Both the position numbers and the translations under genes were made by a program. DNA of 64,000 nt from assembly GCF_900111295.1 (NCBI RefSeq), contig NZ_FOGT01000013.1:56806-120805 (forward strand), given 5' to 3'. Below, piece by piece: positions 19,059 to 26,281 of this stretch. Positions within the stretch are counted from its first letter, which is position 1; the number at the start of each line of letters is the position of its first letter. Origin of the DNA: Salipaludibacillus aurantiacus (GTDB lineage: Bacteria; Bacillota; Bacilli; Bacillales; Salisediminibacteriaceae). The notes under the pieces are model-generated. The model saw only the letters and a list, made by a program, of their open reading frames with translations, searched no databases and was not told the DNA's origin.

Positions 19059-19935
19059 AGCCGGCCCCTCCCAACTCATAAATAAAGATTTCTTCCAGTG
19101 TCAGCGGCAGGAGGTCAACGACGGCGGGTTGGAATTTTTTAACCTTTGAGAGAATGTCGTCTTTTTCCCCTCTTACAATTAAAAACATCATACTCCCTTT
19201 TACTTCGTAATGGATCACATCCAAGTCTTTAACAAACTGATCCTTATCGGGAACGCTCTTAAAAGCGAGCTGTAATTTATGAACATCACTTCGAAGCTCA
19301 TCGATATCCCTTTCAAACAGGAGTGAACCTTCATGAAGGATGCCGACGTAATCACAAAAATCCTCCATTTCCCGAAGGTTATGTGACGACACAATAAGGG
19401 TCAGTCCGCGATCAGCAACATCCTGCATAATCAGGTTTTTCATTTGCTGGCGAATGACGGGATCCAGACCGTCAAAAGGTTCATCAAGAATCATCACATC
19501 AGGCATGGCAGACAAGGTGAGAATAAAGGCAGCCTGCCGCTGCATTCCTTTCGATAAACGGTTTAACCGTTTCTTTGGGTTCATTCTGAAATGCTTCGCT
19601 AGCTGATTGTACCTTTTTTCGTTCCACCGCTCGTAGACACCTGAGTAAAACTTTGCCATATCATTCAGGGAAGCTAAGTTAAAAAAGTAGGGATAATCAG
19701 AAATAAATAGAACCGTTTGTTTTGTATCAGGACTTTCATAAACGGGCATGCCATTGATAGTCACTTCCCCGTTGTCTGGCTTGTAAACGCCGGCGACTAT
19801 TTTTAAAAATGTTGATTTCCCCGCGCCATTTGATCCGAGCAATCCGTAGATAGATCCTTTCCGGACGGTTAGTGATAAATTGCGGACAGCCTGGAGATCG
19901 TCGAATTGTTTATTTACTGTTTCGGCTAAAATCAC
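19030..19935 (-). CDS. ABC transporter ATP-binding protein, Ytr/Yhc-like
   Basis: A 301-residue ATPase with a full set of ABC motifs: Walker A GSNGAGKST, signature RLSKGMQRQ, Walker B VMILDEPFDGLDP and H-loop SSHNLRE. The C-terminal extension of about 80 residues is usual for this class. The frame opens at an ATG inside the upstream gntR gene, but a GTG at 19935, six bases after GGGGGA, is the likelier start and leaves a 17-base gap to gntR. It energises the permease encoded directly downstream. Confidence 0.85.
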   Translation of the reverse strand: MILAETVNKQFDDLQAVRNLSLTVRKGSIYGLLGSNGAGKSTFLKIVAGVYKPDNGEVTINGMPVYESPDTKQTVLFISDYPYFFNLASLNDMAKFYSGVYERWNEKRYNQLAKHFRMNPKKRLNRLSKGMQRQAAFILTLSAMPDVMILDEPFDGLDPVIRQQMKNLIMQDVADRGLTLIVSSHNLREMEDFCDYVGILHEGSLLFERDIDELRSDVHKLQLAFKSVPDKDQFVKDLDVIHYEVKGSMMFLIVRGEKDDILSKVKKFQPAVVDLLPLTLEEIFIYELGGAGYEINNIIVE

Positions 19936-19952
19936 TTTCACTCCCCCTGTTC

Positions 19953-20315
19953 TTAATCTTCTATAGTGTTTAACCATTGAATGAGCTCGTCTTTACTGCC
20001 TCCTAAAAACAAAAATTCTTTTACTGTTTTCTCGATATCCTGCCGAAGAGAATGGAGTTTATCCTTATTTGAATTTATTTCTAAAGGGGAAACAAAGCTC
20101 CCTTTACCAGGGATCGTATAAATAAACCCCTCACTTTCCAATTCCCGGTACGCTTTTTGAATTGTATTTGGATTGACAGTCAATTCCTGGGCCAAGCTCC
20201 TGACTGACGGCAGCTTTTCATCTTCTTGAAGCACGTTACGAATCATCATCGTTTTTAACTGTTCAATCAGCTGCTCATAAATAGCCACCCGACTCCGCGT
20301 ATCCACCTTAAACAT
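19953..20315 (-). CDS. GntR-family regulator, YtrA subfamily
   Basis: A 120-residue regulator with an N-terminal winged helix (YEQLIEQLKTMMIRNVL, LPSVRSLAQELTVNPNTIQK, AYRELESEGFIYTIPGKGSF) and only a short helical tail, as in YtrA-type GntR proteins that lack a large effector domain. It is the first gene of the operon and probably represses it through the inverted repeat at 20351-20378. In Bacillus, YtrA-type operons respond to certain cell-wall-active compounds; whether that holds here is not known. Confidence 0.85.
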   Translation of the reverse strand: MFKVDTRSRVAIYEQLIEQLKTMMIRNVLQEDEKLPSVRSLAQELTVNPNTIQKAYRELESEGFIYTIPGKGSFVSPLEINSNKDKLHSLRQDIEKTVKEFLFLGGSKDELIQWLNTIED

Positions 20316-20350
20316 AATCCGCCCCCTTCCTATTGATCACTTACCTAACT

Positions 20351-20378
20351 GTATTATCTATTATAATACGGATAATAC
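20351..20378. promoter_or_regulatory. Probable operator of the GntR-ABC operon
   Basis: GTATTATC and GATAATAC are perfect 8-bp inverted arms 12 bases apart, 36 bases upstream of gntR. The spacer contains, on the minus strand, a perfect TATAAT, so a dimer bound here would cover the -10 box. Confidence 0.6.
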
Positions 20379-20410
20379 GACATTACCACTACATTTTTGG
20401 AATTTGCTGG

Positions 20411-20462
20411 GGGGTCTGTCCCCTCGCGCGGTGATGCGTTACAGCGCGAGGGGACAGACCCC
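20411..20462. repeat. Long palindromic repeat, copy 3
   Basis: GGGGTCTGTCCCCTCGCGC (20411-20429) and its exact complement (20444-20462) flank a 14-base loop. Relative to copy 1, the inner CAGCGC/GCGCTG pair is replaced by TCGCGC/GCGCGA, so pairing is kept. Confidence 0.85.
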
Positions 20463-20637
20463 TGCTGCTGTAAAGTGGTGCAGTGATAACGGCACTAGCA
20501 AATGATGAAGACTATTGTCGACTGGGTCGAGGGAATCATGTAAAAATCTCAAAAAGGTAAATTGGGCTTCCTTTTATTCAGGACTTAGTATACAATTAAC
20601 TCGAAATTAAAAAATTCAGAAAGCGAGGTCGAGTCTA

Positions 20638-20715
20638 ATGAAAAAAGCACATGTATACGCCATAAAATTTAATATTTCTTCCCGGTCGACCTTTGCAGAG
20701 AGCTGGATGTTATAA
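20638..20715 (+). CDS. Small ORF, 25 residues, possible leader peptide
   Basis: ATG at 20638 opens a 25-residue basic peptide beginning MKKAHVYAIKFN, with AGCGAGG upstream as a possible ribosome binding site. It is followed by a T-tailed hairpin at 20756. It heads the small-ORF region but shows no clear YrzI signature; it may be a leader peptide or spurious. I do not recognise it. Confidence 0.3.
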   Translation: MKKAHVYAIKFNISSRSTFAESWML

Positions 20716-20755
20716 CTATGCGCATTTTTTAGATGTGTCTTTCAAAAGCTTACTG

Positions 20756-20789
20756 CACAAGTCGATCACAGGATTGACTTGTGTTTTTT
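20756..20789 (+). terminator. Intrinsic terminator in the small-ORF region
   Basis: CACAAGTC and GACTTGTG form an 8-bp stem around a 12-base loop, followed by TTTTTT. It ends transcription from the 25-residue ORF or attenuates reading into the YrzI-like genes. Confidence 0.65.
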
Positions 20790-20851
20790 ATTGCAGATCC
20801 AGATAGGTGCAAGCCTTTACTTTAAGGCAGCGCATATTAGGATATATTTAA

Positions 20852-20876
20852 AAGCCGCAGGACTTTCCTGCGGCTT
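20852..20876 (+). terminator. Strong hairpin before the YrzI-like genes
   Basis: AAGCCGCAGGA and TCCTGCGGCTT form a perfect 11-bp stem with a 3-base loop and a weak T tail (ATTT). Confidence 0.5.
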
Positions 20877-20890
20877 ATTTGCATAGGTGT

Positions 20891-20914
20891 AAAAGGGCGT
20901 TAACCCGCCCTTTT
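20891..20914 (+). terminator. Second hairpin before the YrzI-like genes
   Basis: AAAAGGGCG and CGCCCTTTT pair across a 6-base loop, 34 bases upstream of the first YrzI-like start. It may be an attenuator or an mRNA-stabilising 5' hairpin. Confidence 0.5.
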
Positions 20915-20947
20915 ATATAAATACTTTTTCCAAGAGGAGGTGAGGAA

Positions 20948-21085
20948 TTGACTGTCCCATTTTTCACATACGCTATTACAATACAAAAAAAACAAAAACC
21001 GAAACCGAACAAACATCAAAGACATCAGCACACGTCTGAAGAAGAATGGTTTCTGCAGAAAATGACGTACTTGTCACGCTTTTAA
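20948..21085 (+). CDS. YrzI-like small peptide 1
   Basis: A 45-residue peptide starting at TTG (20948) with a near-perfect ribosome binding site (AGGAGGTGA) in front. It has the layout of Bac_small_YrzI peptides: a short hydrophobic N terminus (TVPFFTYAITIQKK) followed by a highly charged, basic then acidic tail. In B. subtilis the yrzI message encodes several such peptides, at least one of them toxic when overproduced, and is destroyed by the ribosome-associated nuclease Rae1. Whether this peptide is toxic is not known. Confidence 0.6.
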   Translation: MTVPFFTYAITIQKKQKPKPNKHQRHQHTSEEEWFLQKMTYLSRF

Positions 21086-21132
21086 CTTTTCAGAATGCTG
21101 AAGAAGGAGGTCATAAAAGTGTTAACCAGTAA

Positions 21133-21252
21133 ATGAATGACTCTTTTTACTCAAAGAAAAAATTATACTATTCAAAGTGTTATTTTCAGCAAGAGGTGCA
21201 TAAGATGAAAACCGGAGTCACATTTTTTAACAAAAAAACGAGGAAAGGATGA
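21133..21252 (+). CDS. Small ORF, 39 residues, with an internal start
   Basis: The frame from ATG 21133 overlaps by four bases the stop of a five-codon mini-ORF (GTG 21119 to TGA 21136) that has the strong site AAGGAGG, a layout typical of translational coupling. A second start at 21205 has its own AAGAGGTG and would give a 15-residue peptide (MKTGVTFFNKKTRKG). The C-terminal part resembles a shortened YrzI N terminus (TFFNKK). It could be a decayed member of the family. Confidence 0.35.
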   Translation: MNDSFYSKKKLYYSKCYFQQEVHKMKTGVTFFNKKTRKG

Positions 21253-21255
21253 TGG

Positions 21256-21315
21256 ATGATGATTAAGCGAATGAAATTTATGGCATGGTTCAATTTGGAG
21301 AAGGATAGCGCTTAG
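21256..21315 (+). CDS. Small ORF, 19 residues
   Basis: ATG 21256 gives MMIKRMKFMAWFNLEKDSA, with AGGAAAGG just upstream. It is a short amphipathic, positively charged peptide between two YrzI-like ORFs. Real translation is uncertain. Confidence 0.3.
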   Translation: MMIKRMKFMAWFNLEKDSA

Positions 21316-21352
21316 CGAAAAAATCGATTAACATACGGAAGGTGAAACAATA

Positions 21353-21487
21353 ATGAAACTCAATATTCTATTTTTTACAATAACAATCGTTAAACGTCCT
21401 GAGGAAGACCGCATACGTGAAGAGCTGCACCTCCAGCGAATCCAGCGGCGCCTTGACGAAGCAAAGACTAAATATATGAATTACTAA
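21353..21487 (+). CDS. yrzI: YrzI-family small protein
   Basis: A 44-residue peptide with the clearest YrzI pattern in the region: MKLNILFFTITIVKRPEED at the N terminus, then an amphipathic, Arg/Glu-rich helix ending KTKYMNY. GGAAGGTGA precedes the ATG at good spacing. A strong terminator follows at 21494. It is the last ORF of the string that begins at 20948, an arrangement like the multi-peptide yrzI message of B. subtilis. Its cellular function is not established. Confidence 0.7.
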   Translation: MKLNILFFTITIVKRPEEDRIREELHLQRIQRRLDEAKTKYMNY

Positions 21488-21493
21488 TAGATC

Positions 21494-21533
21494 AGGAGGG
21501 TGGATCCGGCATGACCGGCCCACCCTCCTTTTT
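21494..21533 (+). terminator. Strong intrinsic terminator of the yrzI-like operon
   Basis: AGGAGGGTG pairs with CACCCTCCT, with an inner CCGG/CCGG pair, and is followed by TTTTT, seven bases after the yrzI stop. The left arm is itself anti-SD-like purine-rich sequence. Confidence 0.85.
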
Positions 21534-21635
21534 GCTGGAGCGATTCTCCCGTACACCCCTGCTCCCCAACCTGGTTAGACACTCCTTTAAAAAGGGTAAG
21601 TGCTTTAATAATAACCATTAAAAGGGAGTTCTAAT

Positions 21636-22559
21636 ATGAATGATTTAACAGATTTTATAATGGCAAATACAGTTCTCTATCAGCTTTTCATCGCCTTAAT
21701 CGGTGTCCTCCTCATCACTCTTTTAGTCAGGGTGATGAGAAAAAGTCTTCACCGTTACGTTAAAGATCATAGTAACTGGTATAAAACGAGAAAAGCTGTC
21801 AATATTTTCGGTGTTGTTCTTGCAGTTGTCTTCCTTGCCATCTTGTACAGTGACATGCTTGGGGGCATTACCGTCATATTAGGTGTGGCAAGTGCCGGTA
21901 TAGCCTTCTCTCTGCGGGAAGTGATCGCAAGTATTGCCGGCTGGCTGACTGTCCTTGTTGGCGGAATGTTTAAAACAGGCGATAGAGTCCAGCTTGGCGG
22001 TGTGACGGGTGATGTCATTGACCTTGGTGTTCTAAGGACGACAATCATGGAAACCGGGGAATGGGTTAACGCCGATTTATACAGCGGAAGAATTGTTAAA
22101 ATAGCGAACAGCTTTGTTTTTACTCAGCCAGTTTACAATTACTCCACTGATTTTCCTTTTTTATGGGATGAGATTACCCTCCCTGTCAAATTTGGAAGTG
22201 ATTACGAGTTTACACGTGAACTCATTCGACAAGTAGCTGTTGATAACCTGATCGACAACAGTGAGCAGACGAAGGAACATTGGAACTCAATGGTAAGAAA
22301 ATTCCTTATTGAAGACGCGACCACTGACCCTATGATTACCCTCTCGGTTAACGACAATTGGGTAGAGTTTACTATGCGTTATATCGTTGAATATAAAAAA
22401 AGAAGAGGAACGCAGGATATCCTTTTTACGAATATACTTAATGAAATTGAAAAAAATCCGGATAAAGTCCAGCTTGCTTCCGCAACCTTCGAATTAGTCA
22501 ATGCGCCGCCGGTGGATGTGAATGTTAAAAAAGGCGCAGAGTCCGGGAGTTGGCACTAA
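21636..22559 (+). CDS. Small-conductance mechanosensitive channel family protein (MscS)
   Basis: A 307-residue MscS-type channel that releases solutes on osmotic downshock. Three membrane segments are visible in the first about 115 residues, ending in the pore-lining, Gly/Ala-rich helix around GITVILGVASAGIAFSLREV. The beta domain follows (GWLTVLVGGMFKTGDRVQLG, IVKIANSFVFTQPVYNYS), then the C-terminal alpha/beta part. The length is close to E. coli MscS plus a short tail. AAAGGGAG precedes the ATG. Confidence 0.85.
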   Translation: MNDLTDFIMANTVLYQLFIALIGVLLITLLVRVMRKSLHRYVKDHSNWYKTRKAVNIFGVVLAVVFLAILYSDMLGGITVILGVASAGIAFSLREVIASIAGWLTVLVGGMFKTGDRVQLGGVTGDVIDLGVLRTTIMETGEWVNADLYSGRIVKIANSFVFTQPVYNYSTDFPFLWDEITLPVKFGSDYEFTRELIRQVAVDNLIDNSEQTKEHWNSMVRKFLIEDATTDPMITLSVNDNWVEFTMRYIVEYKKRRGTQDILFTNILNEIEKNPDKVQLASATFELVNAPPVDVNVKKGAESGSWH

Positions 22560-22613
22560 GAGTGGGAATGACCTCACATCGAATGATGGCTTTTCAAAGG
22601 TGAATAAAGCTTG

Positions 22614-22664
22614 CCGCCCTTGGTGGATTGAAAAACCGCGCCGGGGATTACGCCACCAGGGCGG
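22614..22664. repeat. Unclassified imperfect palindrome
   Basis: CCGCCCTTGGTGG and CCACCAGGGCGG form a 12-bp stem with one bulged base around a 26-base, GC-rich loop. Flanking CTTTTCAAAG and CTTTTGAAAG suggest a larger fold over about 22585-22690. It sits in a 200-base gap without a convincing gene and is unlike the other repeats in the window. Confidence 0.45.
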
Positions 22665-22718
22665 GAAATGTGCTTTTGAAAGTGGCTTAGTTTGCCGTTT
22701 TTATGGCCTTCAAGTAAA

Positions 22719-22747
22719 GAAGCCGACTGCGTCACACAGGCGGCTTC
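22719..22747 (-). terminator. Bidirectional terminator between mscS-like and CBS genes
   Basis: GAAGCCG-CTG and CAG-CGGCTTC pair across a short loop with one mismatch. It lies between convergent genes, 22 bases from the CBS-gene stop. Confidence 0.6.
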
Positions 22748-22769
22748 GATTTATAGATGGATTATCACA

Positions 22770-23231
22770 TTAATTTTCAGCTGTGGAATAAAGATGGTTC
22801 ATAATATCGCGACGGGAGACAATTCCGGCTAACTTCCCATCGGACCTAACCACTGGAAGTCTTTTAATTTTCTTTTCCACCATGATCGTCGCGGTACGTT
22901 CAATCGTGTCATCAGGCTTTATGGTAATGACGTGTTTAGTCATCATGTCCCCTACCCTTTCTGACATCGCCCGCTTTAATTCATCCATAAATTTATTGGG
23001 ATTATCAAGGTAAATCAGACCGCCGAGCAACTCCAGAACTGCCGGGGACTTAATATGGGACGCGCGCTTAATTAAATCGCCTTCGGTTACAATGCCCACA
23101 AGCTGATCATTAACATCAATCACAGGTACTCCGCTTAAATTATTTTCATAAAGCAGTTTGGCGCATTGTTCGACTGTACTGTCAACATCAACTGCGATCA
23201 CATCTTCAGTCATAATATCTTTTGCATACAT
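22770..23231 (-). CDS. Tandem CBS-domain protein
   Basis: A 153-residue protein made of two CBS domains (about residues 1-60 and 85-150), readable as AKDIMTEDVIAVDVDSTVEQC ending in VGIVTEGDLIKR and GDMMTKHVITIKPDDT ending in AGIVSRRDIMNHL. Stand-alone CBS pairs bind adenine nucleotides and act as energy or redox sensors; partner and role are unknown here. The open frame runs to 23342, but the ATG at 23231 has GAGGGG eight bases before it. Confidence 0.85.
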   Translation of the reverse strand: MYAKDIMTEDVIAVDVDSTVEQCAKLLYENNLSGVPVIDVNDQLVGIVTEGDLIKRASHIKSPAVLELLGGLIYLDNPNKFMDELKRAMSERVGDMMTKHVITIKPDDTIERTATIMVEKKIKRLPVVRSDGKLAGIVSRRDIMNHLYSTAEN

Positions 23232-23427
23232 TGAACCAACCCCTCTGGTTTTGTAAAAATTCCCTCTCTTACTTCTATTATAAAGTATTTCACTTCCTGT
23301 TCCTTTCAATACAACTTCAAGAAAGTGACTAAATACTGACAATCATTTAGAAATAAGGGCAGTTATGAACTATTTAGTGAGGAAGTATTATCCAGTCTGA
23401 AATTAAGCTCTCTATTAAAATTTTAAA

Positions 23428-24306
23428 TTAAAGACAGAGCTTTCGGTCTTCATAAAAAATCTTTAGTTTTTCCATCTGTTCATCAGTAATAAGCTGATTT
23501 TTTAATACGAACTCCAAACACTCCTCCCAGGTAATCCACGAGATTCGCTTTGTAAGTTTCTCCAGGTACTCTACGTTTACCGGATGGCCGTTCCTCTCAG
23601 AAAGACGCGGAATATCGCACGCAAGCGCCGCAGGATCATTCATATATTGATGCATTTTAAAATAATAAAACCGTTCCCCTGGATATTTTTTGTACCGTGA
23701 CGGGGTCACAAGAACAAAGTAAAAATCTTCAACTTTATTTTTAACCTCCGTTAAGCCTACATCAATGCACCGGGCAATCTGGTTTCTGTTTGTACAGTGG
23801 GTCGTATCACTGGAAATATCAGCGGTGAATTTAGCTTCAAAAAATACTTTCTTTGGATTGGTACAAAGCACAGCATCGAAGTTCGTTGCCCCTTCGATAG
23901 GTTTATCTTTTTTACTAATCTCCCGGGCATATTTCACCGGGTGCTGTGCAGCTTCTTTTTTAAGTACCATTAAAATCTCTTTAGTAGGCGACACAGCTTT
24001 TTCAAGTTTTAATTCGAAATTTTTACCGGAGTCCTCCCACTCTGTTTGAAAAATCTGGTTTAAAAGTTTATTCCATAATTCGCCTTCTCCTTTGTTTAAT
24101 GCGGCAAACGTAAGTAAAGTGAGGATGCTTTCATCTTTATGAATCTGCAGTTTATCTCTTACAAGACTGATAGACTTAGGCAGCTCTTTATGGGTGTATT
24201 CATACGCTTTTTCATTGGCCGCCAGTTTTTCAATATGCCTCATTCTTCCTTGCTGATCACGGGAGTACAGGGAAGCTAAATATTTTTCCTCAAAAATTAG
24301 ATCCAT
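23428..24306 (-). CDS. Unknown protein with a PD-(D/E)XK nuclease-like core
   Basis: A 292-residue protein that I cannot assign to a named family. The middle reads TNFDAVLCTN (D144) and then VFFEAKF (E157, K159), spaced as in the D-x(n)-ExK active sites of restriction-like nucleases, followed by the polar helix RNQIARCIDVG. N- and C-terminal parts are helical and charged. No methyltransferase or other restriction gene lies nearby. It may be an orphan nuclease or an inactive relative. Confidence 0.5.
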   Translation of the reverse strand: MDLIFEEKYLASLYSRDQQGRMRHIEKLAANEKAYEYTHKELPKSISLVRDKLQIHKDESILTLLTFAALNKGEGELWNKLLNQIFQTEWEDSGKNFELKLEKAVSPTKEILMVLKKEAAQHPVKYAREISKKDKPIEGATNFDAVLCTNPKKVFFEAKFTADISSDTTHCTNRNQIARCIDVGLTEVKNKVEDFYFVLVTPSRYKKYPGERFYYFKMHQYMNDPAALACDIPRLSERNGHPVNVEYLEKLTKRISWITWEECLEFVLKNQLITDEQMEKLKIFYEDRKLCL

Positions 24307-24509
24307 AGAGTCACATCCCTTTCAGGTAATTGTTATATTTAATGAGAGAGTTGAGTGGTCGCTCATATTCACACGTTTTATTAGCATAGGTTTGATTAAT
24401 TAGCTCTCTCATTCGTGAAAGTGTGTTGTTATAGATAATTATAGCAATAACTTACCATTAATTGGATAACGTTTTTGTTTTAATGTGAGTCCTTCTTCCA
24501 GTTTAAAAA

Positions 24510-24586
24510 GGGGTCTGTCCCCCAGCGCTTTAAAGCTGTACCGTGCTGGGGGTCAGACCCCTACTCTGTACTGGGGGACAGACCCC
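24510..24586. repeat. Long palindromic repeat, copy 4, with an extra arm
   Basis: The left arm (24510-24528) matches copy 1; the right arm (24543-24561) pairs with a few mismatches. After nine bases a second right arm (CTGGGGGACAGACCCC, 24571-24586) follows, so two alternative hairpins are possible. Confidence 0.8.
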
Positions 24587-24614
24587 TTATCTGTAATCCT
24601 TTGAAATAGAATGG

Positions 24615-24634
24615 TATAATCATAGTCAACTATG
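24615..24634 (+). promoter_or_regulatory. -10 box abutting an operator dyad, MFS gene at 24702
   Basis: A perfect TATAAT (24615-24620) is directly followed by CATAGTCAACTATG (24621-24634), a 14-base dyad with 6-bp arms. The -35 region (TGTAAT, 17 bases upstream) is weak. The dyad is where a repressor would sit. Confidence 0.55.
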
Positions 24635-24701
24635 CCTTGCAGGGTATATCATACATACTTATTATGAATACGAATATTAATCTTTTAGAGAGGTTATCGC
24701 A

Positions 24702-26000
24702 GTGGGACAAAAATCAGGTAATTCTAAAGAGCATGAGAACCAGCCAGACTGGCTTCAGAGTTATATTAATAACCGTGAAAAACAGCGGTGGCTCTATAAA
24801 CGCACGTTAATTATCGTTGTTATTTCACAGCTTTTCGGCGGGGCAGGTCTTGCGGCCGGAATTACTGTAGGAGCGCTTCTGGCACAGGACATGCTGGGAG
24901 CAGAAAGTTTAGCAGGTTTGCCTATTGCCTTGTTCACACTTGGTTCTGCAGGCGCTGCCCTTGTCGTTGGACGGCTTTCCCAGCGTTTTGGACGCCGGGC
25001 CGGGCTTGCCTCAGGATTCCTGGCCGGTGGTATCGGGGCGATTGGAGTGATTATTTCAGCTGTCACCGCTAATATTCTGCTCCTTTTTGGCTCTCTTTTA
25101 ATATACGGCGCAGGAACGGCTACCAATCTGCAGGCACGTTATGCCGGGACCGACTTGGCAACATCTGCCCAACGGGCCACGGCCGTGAGCATCGCCCTGG
25201 TAGCCACAACATTTGGTGCTGTTGCCGGGCCCAACCTTGTGGAAGTGATGGGAAGATTTGCTGAATCGTTCGGTATTCCTTCGTTGGCAGGGCCATTCAT
25301 TCTCGCAGCGGCAGCCTTTATATCTGCCGCGCTGGTGCTTTTAATTTTCCTGCGCCCTGATCCATTCCTCGTCGCTAAAGCTTTAGCAACAGTTGAAAAA
25401 GATCAAACTGGGTCTGAATCCGCCTCGTCCAGCCCGGCAGCAATTAACAAGCGGGGTATCGTCGTGGCAGCCACAGTGATGGTCTTAACTCAAATGGTAA
25501 TGGTAGCAGTCATGACAATGACGCCCGTCCATATGGAACATGCCGGACACAGTTTAAGTGCTGTAGGAATGGTTATAGGCATCCATATTGCCGCCATGTA
25601 CCTGCCTTCTCTCGTCACCGGTGTCCTTGTTGACAAGGTTGGCAGGATAAAAATGGCTGTGGCTGCCGGGGTCACGTTGCTGGCTGCAGGTGTAACCGGG
25701 GGCGTCGCTCCTCCAGAATCAATGACCATGCTCGTCATCGCTCTCGCTTTGTTAGGACTCGGCTGGAACTTCGGCCTTATCAGCGGCACAGCCCTGATCA
25801 TCGATGCAACCGGACCGGCTGCCCGTGCAAAAACCCAGGGCTCAGTCGATGTCTTAATCGCCCTCTCCGGAGCTGCCGGCGGGGCATTATCCGGCATGAT
25901 CGTCGCTGCAAGCAGCTTTACAATCCTCTCTCTTGCAGGCGGCCTCCTTTCACTATTACTTATTCCGGTGGTCATTTGGTCCACACAGCTAAAAAAATAA
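24702..26000 (+). CDS. MFS transporter
   Basis: A 432-residue, 12-helix major facilitator with a soluble N terminus of about 40 residues (KEHENQPDWLQSYINNREKQ). The helix 2-3 loop motif is GRLSQRFGRRAGL, and the second half repeats it as GVLVDKVGRIKM. The helices are rich in Gly and Ala. It resembles efflux-type MFS proteins; the substrate is unknown. The start is GTG at 24702 after GAGAGGTT. It is probably controlled by the dyad at 24621 and ends at the terminator at 26024. Confidence 0.75.
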   Translation: MGQKSGNSKEHENQPDWLQSYINNREKQRWLYKRTLIIVVISQLFGGAGLAAGITVGALLAQDMLGAESLAGLPIALFTLGSAGAALVVGRLSQRFGRRAGLASGFLAGGIGAIGVIISAVTANILLLFGSLLIYGAGTATNLQARYAGTDLATSAQRATAVSIALVATTFGAVAGPNLVEVMGRFAESFGIPSLAGPFILAAAAFISAALVLLIFLRPDPFLVAKALATVEKDQTGSESASSSPAAINKRGIVVAATVMVLTQMVMVAVMTMTPVHMEHAGHSLSAVGMVIGIHIAAMYLPSLVTGVLVDKVGRIKMAVAAGVTLLAAGVTGGVAPPESMTMLVIALALLGLGWNFGLISGTALIIDATGPAARAKTQGSVDVLIALSGAAGGALSGMIVAASSFTILSLAGGLLSLLLIPVVIWSTQLKK

Positions 26001-26023
26001 GTCTTTAATTCTATAAACTCAGT

Positions 26024-26059
26024 AAAACGGTTTGCGATGAAATAGGCGCAAGCCGTTTT
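26024..26059 (+). terminator. Terminator after the MFS gene
   Basis: AAAACGGTTTGCG pairs with CGCAAGCCGTTTT (one G-T pair) around a 10-base loop, followed by GTTTT, 24 bases after the stop codon. Confidence 0.7.
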
Positions 26060-26064
26060 GTTTT

Positions 26065-26166
26065 AAAAAAGGGGTCAAAAAAGGGGTCGGTCAAAAAAGG
26101 GGTCTGTCAAAAAAGGGGTCTGTCCCCCAGCGCAGTGCAACGTTAAAGCACTGGGGGACAGACCCC
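26065..26166. repeat. Long palindromic repeat, copy 5, with an iterated left arm
   Basis: GGGGTC preceded by an A run is repeated four times (from 26071, 26083, 26099 and 26115), each with a little more of the arm, before the full GGGGTCTGTCCCCCAG and its complement at 26151-26166. This looks like stepwise slippage or repeated partial insertion at one end. Confidence 0.75.
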
Positions 26167-26281
26167 CACGTATTAAGGTTTTTGTTCCTTTTTGTAACTT
26201 TATAAACACTTTTGTATATGGGCAGGGTTTTGCTGCTTTCCGAAAGAAATTCATAGAGGGTCTGACACAAAACTGAGCCGT

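Noticed and set aside
21368..21556. 62-residue minus-strand frame opposite yrzI
   Set aside because: It is antisense to the YrzI-family ORF and its terminator and has no ribosome binding site.
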